In this document: positions 59,407 through 64,000 of the stretch, one piece after another
Numbering within the stretch: position 1 is the stretch's first letter
How the letters are laid out: every line of letters starts with the position of its first letter
Assembly: GCA_028287235.1 (NCBI GenBank)
Contig: JAQBQB010000001.1
Coordinates: 1 to 64,000 of the forward strand
Reading direction: 5' to 3'
Length of the DNA: 64,000 nucleotides
Source of the DNA: Gemmatimonadota bacterium
GTDB taxonomy: Bacteria > Gemmatimonadota > Gemmatimonadetes > Gemmatimonadales > Gemmatimonadaceae
Notes under the pieces: model-generated
Database searches by the model: none
What the model saw: the letters and a program-made list of their open reading frames with translations, nothing else
Told to the model about the DNA's origin: nothing
Translations under genes and position numbers: made by a program

Positions 59407-59463
59407 TGCCGAGGGAATATATCGGAATTCACTTGACAGGAATACCCCGAGCGGCCAAGTCGT

Positions 59464-59847
59464 TCAGCGCTCGACGATTACGACGGCGACAGCCGACACG
59501 TCGCTGTGTGTGAGAGAGACGTGAATGCTCGTGGCGCACAGCTCCGCGAACCGCTCCGCCGCACGCCCGGACAGGCGCATCTCCGGCGCGCCGTCGGACG
59601 ACCTTGTGACGACCTCGGCGTCGCGCCAGCCCATGCCCCGCGCGAGCTCATTCCCGGAGAGCGCTTTGTACGTGGCCTCCTTCGCGGCGAGGCGCACGGC
59701 GAGGTGCTGCGCCGGCGCACGTTTCGTCGCGAGGTAGGCCAGCTCCGCCGGCGAGAAGAGACGCTGCAGCATGCGGTCGCCCCAGTCGGCGAACATGCGC
59801 TCCACCCGATGGATGTCGACCGCGTCGATGCCGATGCCGACGATCAT
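59464..59847 (-). CDS. acpS: Holo-[acyl-carrier-protein] synthase
   Basis: Transfers 4'-phosphopantetheine from CoA to acyl carrier protein. The 127-residue protein has the family signatures GIGIDAVDIHRVER with the metal-binding Asp and RLAAKEATYKAL with the Glu and Lys. Its ATG at 59847 overlaps the preceding gene by 4 bp; the open frame continues upstream within that gene but without homology. It is the last gene of a four-gene unit. Confidence 0.95.
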   Translation of the reverse strand: MIVGIGIDAVDIHRVERMFADWGDRMLQRLFSPAELAYLATKRAPAQHLAVRLAAKEATYKALSGNELARGMGWRDAEVVTRSSDGAPEMRLSGRAAERFAELCATSIHVSLTHSDVSAVAVVIVER

Positions 59848-60584
59848 GCGTGCCACGGCGTGGCGTCGAGCGCGGCGTCGAGCGAGAGCCAGACGCGGTC
59901 GGCCGTCTCGAACGTGGCGCGCAGCTGTGCGGACCAGGTACGCCACAGACGCAGATCGTCGGTGTCGCTGCCCACGTCCTCGGCCGCCCTGTGCAGCGCT
60001 TCGAGCGCGTTCTGCAGCGGTTCGGCGAGATCCACGAGCTCCGCCTCGAGCGCGCGCCGGGCCGGTGCGTTCTCGCCATACCGCTCCGTGGCGAACGCCT
60101 GCAGCGCAGCAACGATGGCGCGATCGAGCGACGGCGGATCGAACGCCGCCATGGCGGCGTCGGGCGTCGTGGCGTTCACCGCCTGACGACGCGCCTCGAG
60201 CAACGGGGCGAAGAACCGCTGTTGCTCGCCCGGGCCCGTGCTTCGGTCGCTGCGGTGCCCGCGCCGCGATCCGAACGCGCGCAATGCGCGCGTGAGCTCG
60301 GGAATCGCGCGACAGTGCGCCACCAGCTCGTCGCGCAGCTCCGTTACCGCCTCGGCGCCCAGCACGAGTCGCATGCCGTCGCGCAGCGAGAGCGTGAGCT
60401 CGTTGCCCTCGACCGTGATGCCGTCGATCGCCGAGAGTGGCACGCGAACGGGACGTTCGTCGGCCGCGGCGCGAACCACGACGACGATCGCGTCGTCGTC
60501 GATCACGGCGGTTCCCTGCCCGAGATCTGTTCGGCCGATTCGAGTCGACGTCACGTGAAAGGGCGGGTGCGCGCGATCCATCAT
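59844..60584 (-). CDS. Protein of unknown function (246 aa)
   Basis: A soluble protein without a recognised family. The first ~90 residues alternate strands (GQGTAVIDDDAIVVVV, VRVPLSAIDGITVEGNELTLSL, GMRLVLG) in a pattern that resembles bacterial PH-like domains, followed by a helical second half (FDPPSLDRAIVAALQAFATERYG; LEAELVDLAEPLQNALEALHRA). It has no signal peptide or membrane segment. It overlaps HAD and acpS genes by 4 bp each. Function unknown. Confidence 0.7.
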   Translation of the reverse strand: MMDRAHPPFHVTSTRIGRTDLGQGTAVIDDDAIVVVVRAAADERPVRVPLSAIDGITVEGNELTLSLRDGMRLVLGAEAVTELRDELVAHCRAIPELTRALRAFGSRRGHRSDRSTGPGEQQRFFAPLLEARRQAVNATTPDAAMAAFDPPSLDRAIVAALQAFATERYGENAPARRALEAELVDLAEPLQNALEALHRAAEDVGSDTDDLRLWRTWSAQLRATFETADRVWLSLDAALDATPWHA

Positions 60585-61270
60585 GAGACGATCACGCGCA
60601 CCACGTCCATGGTCGCGGAGAGATCGGCGAACACCGCCGCGGCCTCGTGCTCCTCGAGCTCTTCCACGGTGAAATGGCCCGTGGCCACGCCGATCGCCCT
60701 CGCGCCGATGGCGCGGCCGCACTGGAGGTCGGCCGGCGTATCACCAATGACGACGACGTCGCGGCCCTCGATGTCGAATCCCAGGTCGTCGCGGGCGCGG
60801 CGTTGCGCCACGGCGGGCAGCTCACCGCGCAGCTCGTGGTCCGACCCGTAGGCGCCCACGCGGAATTGTTCAGGGTCGATACCGGCCGCGCGGAGCTTCG
60901 CGCGGGCGCCCTCCGCGAGGTTGCCGGTGAGCAACCCGAGGACGACGTCGCTCCGCTCGCGCAGGGCGTCGAGCAGCTCGTGAATCCCCGGCATGACCGT
61001 GATGCCCGATGGGCGCGCGTGCAGCTCTTCACCGAGGTACGTGACGTAGCGCTCGAGCAGCAGCGGCATGCGGGCGTCGATGTGCTCGTCGTCGTGGCCC
61101 ACGATCCGCATCAGCTCGCGGACGATCTGCGGATCGGTTTTTCCGTCGAATCGATGGTCCTCGGGGCCGGTGCCGCCGAACACTTCCTCGAGCGCGCGGT
61201 GAATTGCGCGCTTGCCCGCGCCGTCCGTCAGGAGGATGGTTCCGTCGATGTCGAAAAGGACGAGCTTCAT
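60581..61270 (-). CDS. HAD-superfamily hydrolase
   Basis: A 229-residue phosphatase of the phosphoglycolate phosphatase/beta-phosphoglucomutase-like group. HAD motifs are I: LFDIDGTILLTDG with the nucleophile and acid Asp pair, II: LGLLTGNL, III: a Lys/Arg in the ARAKLRAAGI region, and IV: VVIGDTPADLQCG. The four-helix cap lies between motifs I and II. The substrate is unknown. It overlaps its two neighbours by 4 bp. Confidence 0.9.
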   Translation of the reverse strand: MKLVLFDIDGTILLTDGAGKRAIHRALEEVFGGTGPEDHRFDGKTDPQIVRELMRIVGHDDEHIDARMPLLLERYVTYLGEELHARPSGITVMPGIHELLDALRERSDVVLGLLTGNLAEGARAKLRAAGIDPEQFRVGAYGSDHELRGELPAVAQRRARDDLGFDIEGRDVVVIGDTPADLQCGRAIGARAIGVATGHFTVEELEEHEAAAVFADLSATMDVVRVIVS

Positions 61271-62190
61271 GACCGCGTGAGCAGCAGGCCGCCCATGATG
61301 CACAGCGCGCCCACGGCCTGCCACGGCGTGGGCGTCTCGTGCAGCATCACCCACGCGACGAGCACGGCGATGAGGGGCTGCAGGTTGGAGTACATCGCCG
61401 TGCGCGTGGGACCAATGGTGCGCACGCCGCGATACCAGAAGTAGTATGCGATCACGAGGGCGAACACGCCGCTGTACGCCACCGCGGTCCAACCGAGCGG
61501 CGGCATGGCGCCCCAGTTGGCGTGCGTGAGCGCGGGCCACGCGATGACGAGCAGCGGGACCGCGCCGCCGAGCATCGTCAGCGCGGAGAGCTGCATGCCG
61601 CCGACTCGCTCCGTATACGGCTTCAGCAGCACCGTGTAGATGGCCCACGAGAGCGAGCCGCAGAGCACGAGTGCGTCGCCGAGGAGCGACGCATGGCCGG
61701 CGTCGCCCTGCGACGTTCCGTACACCACGAGGCCGATGCCCGCGACGGAAAGCGCGATGCCGATGACTCCTTTGCGATTCACGCGGTCGACGCCGCGCAC
61801 GCGGCCGATGATCGCGATGAACGCCGGCGACGCCGAGATGACGAGGGCCGCGTCGCTGGCGCGCGTGAGCGCGATGCCTTCGACGAAGAAGAACTGATAG
61901 ACGCCGTTGCCGAGGACGCCGAGCCCGAGCAAGGCGGCGCTCGTCCGGGCAGAGGGCAGCGGCATCCGGCCAATGGCGACGATCGCCACCAGCAACGTGG
62001 CCGCGAGCGCGACGCGCAGGCCGTTGTAGGCGAGCGGATCGACGAGCGACGTGCCGAATTTGACGACGCTGAAGTTGACGCCCCAGATGAGCGCCATCAG
62101 CACCAGCGAAAGCTCCGTGAGCCAAACGCCCGGCCGCGCTGTGGACGTCGCGGGACCGGGCGTAACCGTGTCACCTACAATGGAACTCAT
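61267..62190 (-). CDS. EamA-family (DMT) transporter
   Basis: A 307-residue inner-membrane permease with about ten helices arranged as two EamA repeats (LVLMALIWGVNFSVVKFG and LVLCGSLSWAIYTVLLKPY start the two halves). Members export amino acids or other small metabolites. The start at 62190 (MSSIVGD) precedes the first helix by about 25 residues; the open frame continues far upstream but over the divergent gene. It is the first gene of the acpS unit. Confidence 0.88.
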   Translation of the reverse strand: MSSIVGDTVTPGPATSTARPGVWLTELSLVLMALIWGVNFSVVKFGTSLVDPLAYNGLRVALAATLLVAIVAIGRMPLPSARTSAALLGLGVLGNGVYQFFFVEGIALTRASDAALVISASPAFIAIIGRVRGVDRVNRKGVIGIALSVAGIGLVVYGTSQGDAGHASLLGDALVLCGSLSWAIYTVLLKPYTERVGGMQLSALTMLGGAVPLLVIAWPALTHANWGAMPPLGWTAVAYSGVFALVIAYYFWYRGVRTIGPTRTAMYSNLQPLIAVLVAWVMLHETPTPWQAVGALCIMGGLLLTRS

Positions 62191-62225
62191 GTATGGTAAA
62201 GTAGACGCGCGCCCTCGGACCTGTC

Positions 62226-62231
62226 TATGTT
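62226..62231 (+). promoter_or_regulatory. -10 box five bases before ATG 62237
   Basis: TATGTT at 62226-62231 ends five bases before the start codon, again implying a leaderless message. No -35 is clear. Confidence 0.4.
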
Positions 62232-62236
62232 GAACG

Positions 62237-62656
62237 ATGCACGTCTCATTCGCACTCTTCGCCGACGCGGCGAACCTGTCCCAGGAAGGGAAGCTCAACA
62301 TCCTGGGTGTCTTTGACGCCTTGCAGGTTGGCTCACTGCCGGCGATCCATCCGCGGGCGCACCTCGTGGTGCACCTCAAGGGCAGCGCCGCCGACATCGG
62401 CTCACACTCGGTGAGCTTTCGCTGGTTGAGTCCGAGCGGGCAAGAATTGTGGAACAGCTCGGGCGACTTGAACGTGGGCGCGCCGCCGCCGGGCGTCGCC
62501 GAGATGGACCTCCCGCTGATCGCGCAGCTCGATCTGCCGATGGACGCCGCGGGACCGTACACCATGGCGATCGCGATCGACGGGAATCACACGCTGGACG
62601 TGGGCATCCAGGTGCGGACCGCCGCCCAGATCACGCCGAACGGGATGCTGAGCTAG
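62237..62656 (+). CDS. DUF6941-type protein of unknown function
   Basis: A 139-residue protein with the pattern FALFADAANLSQEGKLNILG followed by FDALQVGSLPAIHPRAHLVVHL, typical of a widespread small family (DUF6941) whose role is not known to me. It is predominantly beta, with an Ig-like or jelly-roll look (HSVSFRWLSPSG; GPYTMAIAIDGNHTLDVGI), no signal peptide, and ends in a short extension. It is divergent from the EamA operon and convergent with the next gene. Confidence 0.75.
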   Translation: MHVSFALFADAANLSQEGKLNILGVFDALQVGSLPAIHPRAHLVVHLKGSAADIGSHSVSFRWLSPSGQELWNSSGDLNVGAPPPGVAEMDLPLIAQLDLPMDAAGPYTMAIAIDGNHTLDVGIQVRTAAQITPNGMLS

Positions 62657-62662
62657 GCCGAG

Positions 62663-64000
62663 CTAGCGGTAGGTCTCGAAGAACCCAGCGCCTTCCCCGC
62701 TGATCTGTTTTCCGCCCACGCGGCCGCTGATTCGCATCCGACCTTTCATCTGCACGAAGTAAGGCCGCGCGATCTGGCGTGACGCGAGCCCGTCGCCACG
62801 CTCTGCGCCGGGCTTTCGCGTGTCCGTCGCGGTCGCGTCTTCGACGATGAGCTCCACCGCGAGCGTATCGTCGCCGCGAACGTCGATCATGGTGCCACGC
62901 CCCGGCACATGAATCGTCTGGCCGCCGACGCGAACGACCCGCGTGTCCTCATAGTGAATCTCCCGCGGCCGAAACAGGGCGAGGAAGCCGAGCGAGTCCA
63001 CGACGTAGGTGAAGAGCGGCTCCGCCGCGGCGATGGTATCCGACGGCTGTACTCGCCCGTACAGCAGCGTGTAGACTCCCGCGCGCGCCGCGCCCCATTC
63101 CCAGGTCACGCCGCGCCAGACGCCCCAGTTGTGATCGTGGTACGACTGGGTGGCCTCGTACAGATCGCATTGGGCATTTACACAGATCGACCCCGTCGCG
63201 TCGGCGCGAAGCGCGGGCACGACGTAGCCCGACACCGTTTCGCCCGAGAGCGCGCCGCCGGGGAAGTACGCGCCCGGCGCGGGCGAGACGACGAGATTCA
63301 CGTCGACCGAGCTCGAGCCGCCTTCTTCGGTTGCACGCGCATGCACGGCGTAGCGTCCGTCTGGCCGCACGGTGATCGTGGAGCTGCCGATCGCCACGTC
63401 GGCGCGCGAGGTGGAGAAGCGAACCGCGGTACGCGGAACAGTGGCGACGAACCGGCGCGACTCGCCACCCTGCCGGTGGAGCGTGACGAGCACCTGGCCG
63501 CCCCACGCGCTGTCAGGTATCGCTCCGGCCACGATGAAGGAGATGAACGCCCACTTCGATTTGTCGGCCGACAGCACATTGAAGTAGTGCCACTCCGCCC
63601 ACGTCGGATCGCGGCGCGCTTCGACGGGCGGCAGATGAAAGTGATCGATCGCGTGGCGCAGCTCGTCGGGCCGCGGGTCGCGCCAGGCACGATCGGACGA
63701 GTCGTCGGCCCACGCACCGGCGGCGAGCGGCGGCATCGCGCCGACCGCCGCGGTGCGCGAGGGAATCTCGCCGCCCGCCAACACCGGAAGCTCGCGCCCG
63801 CCGCGCGTGCGCGCGTACAGCAGCTTGCTCTCGATCTGCGGCGCGACCGCCACGACGAACGGTGCCAGCCTCGGCGCCGCGAGCAGCTGCGCGTAGATGA
63901 ACCGCGCATGGTCGATCGAGAAGAACATCCCACCGAGCCCGCCGGTCTTCATCACCTCGACGTCGATGCCTTCGGGCAGCACCGTGATCTCGCCGCCGCC
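62663..64000 (-). CDS. Partial protein, lipocalin-like/CrtC-type (5' end outside window)
   Basis: The frame stays open to the window edge, so the N-terminus is missing; at least 445 residues are present. The first visible part (VLPEGIDVEVMKTGGLGGMFFS) looks like the end of a beta domain or an ABC-type extracytoplasmic loop. From about WAEWHYFNVLSADKSKWAFI onward it resembles hydroxyneurosporene-synthase/AttH-like lipocalin-related proteins, with YHDHNWGVWRGVTWEWG as the characteristic motif. Catalytic function in such proteins is not established outside carotenoid hydration. The C-terminal part is mostly strand and ends in GFFETYR. Confidence 0.65.
   Translation of the reverse strand, partial: GGGEITVLPEGIDVEVMKTGGLGGMFFSIDHARFIYAQLLAAPRLAPFVVAVAPQIESKLLYARTRGGRELPVLAGGEIPSRTAAVGAMPPLAAGAWADDSSDRAWRDPRPDELRHAIDHFHLPPVEARRDPTWAEWHYFNVLSADKSKWAFISFIVAGAIPDSAWGGQVLVTLHRQGGESRRFVATVPRTAVRFSTSRADVAIGSSTITVRPDGRYAVHARATEEGGSSSVDVNLVVSPAPGAYFPGGALSGETVSGYVVPALRADATGSICVNAQCDLYEATQSYHDHNWGVWRGVTWEWGAARAGVYTLLYGRVQPSDTIAAAEPLFTYVVDSLGFLALFRPREIHYEDTRVVRVGGQTIHVPGRGTMIDVRGDDTLAVELIVEDATATDTRKPGAERGDGLASRQIARPYFVQMKGRMRISGRVGGKQISGEGAGFFETYR

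Overview
The window is a GC-rich, gene-dense stretch of chromosome from a Gram-negative (diderm) bacterium. Outer-membrane barrel proteins, an LpxL-type acyltransferase, an MsbA-type flippase, Lgt and lipoproteins all point to a double membrane. The gene mix (NtrY/NtrX-type regulators, a PorX-like response regulator, Kbl/Tdh, a Tat-exported TldD, many secreted proteins of unknown function) and the codon use suggest a soil-type Gemmatimonadota. That is an inference from style and content; no rRNA or other phylogenetic marker was tested. No tRNA, rRNA, CRISPR array, prophage or transposase gene was seen. Almost everything is vertically organised housekeeping and envelope DNA, with mobile or repetitive signal confined to intergenic palindromes.

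Layout. 1-463: AT-richer DNA with no convincing gene. 464-6928: an RlmI-like methyltransferase, MutM, a cation-efflux protein, a methyltransferase-like protein, a 51-residue peptide gene, then a translationally coupled zincin and ATP-grasp pair. 6983-10263: a tiny lysine-rich histone-like protein and a TldE/TldD pair (TldD with a Tat signal). 10559-13048: the threonine-to-glycine pathway (tdh, kbl), interrupted by a 216-bp nested palindrome. 13026-17368: a HIRAN protein, an outer-membrane protein, 3-methyladenine glycosylase, a NYN ribonuclease with LOTUS-like domains, and YjbQ. 17467-23084: a sensor kinase, two tandem paralogous membrane coiled-coil proteins and a sigma-54 response regulator, followed by an outer-membrane barrel and a DUF4390 protein. 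23256-28599: HNH nuclease, amidohydrolase, PHP hydrolase and PBP1A. 28634-30242: tyrS and a 310-bp imperfect palindrome.

30241-37689 is one minus-strand operon: PorX-like regulator, lipid ABC exporter, glycosyltransferase, LpxL-type acyltransferase, OppC-type permease and class V aminotransferase. 37783-41621 holds a small unknown protein, a stand-alone DnaB-type ATPase, a CsgG/FlgO-like lipoprotein and an outer-membrane protein. 41666-47174 is the yebC-ruvC-ruvA-aminotransferase group, an outer-membrane protein and ruvB. 47267-57179 is a long plus-strand run (queA, tgt, yajC, def, fmt, rsmB, PASTA protein, rpe, thioredoxin, ybbR, tsaD, lgt), mostly with 4-bp stop/start overlaps, covering tRNA modification, translation start, secretion and lipoprotein maturation. 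57217-62190: a cytochrome c-FTR1 fusion, then acpS, an unknown gene, a HAD phosphatase and an EamA transporter. 62237-64000: two poorly known genes, the last running off the window.

Two themes recur. Translational coupling through ATGA/GTGA overlaps is pervasive. Several genes carry a TANNNT box only 5-6 nt before the ATG, which suggests leaderless transcripts. Intergenic palindromes (REP-like elements at three sites and a large hairpin after tyrS) are the clearest unexplained structures.
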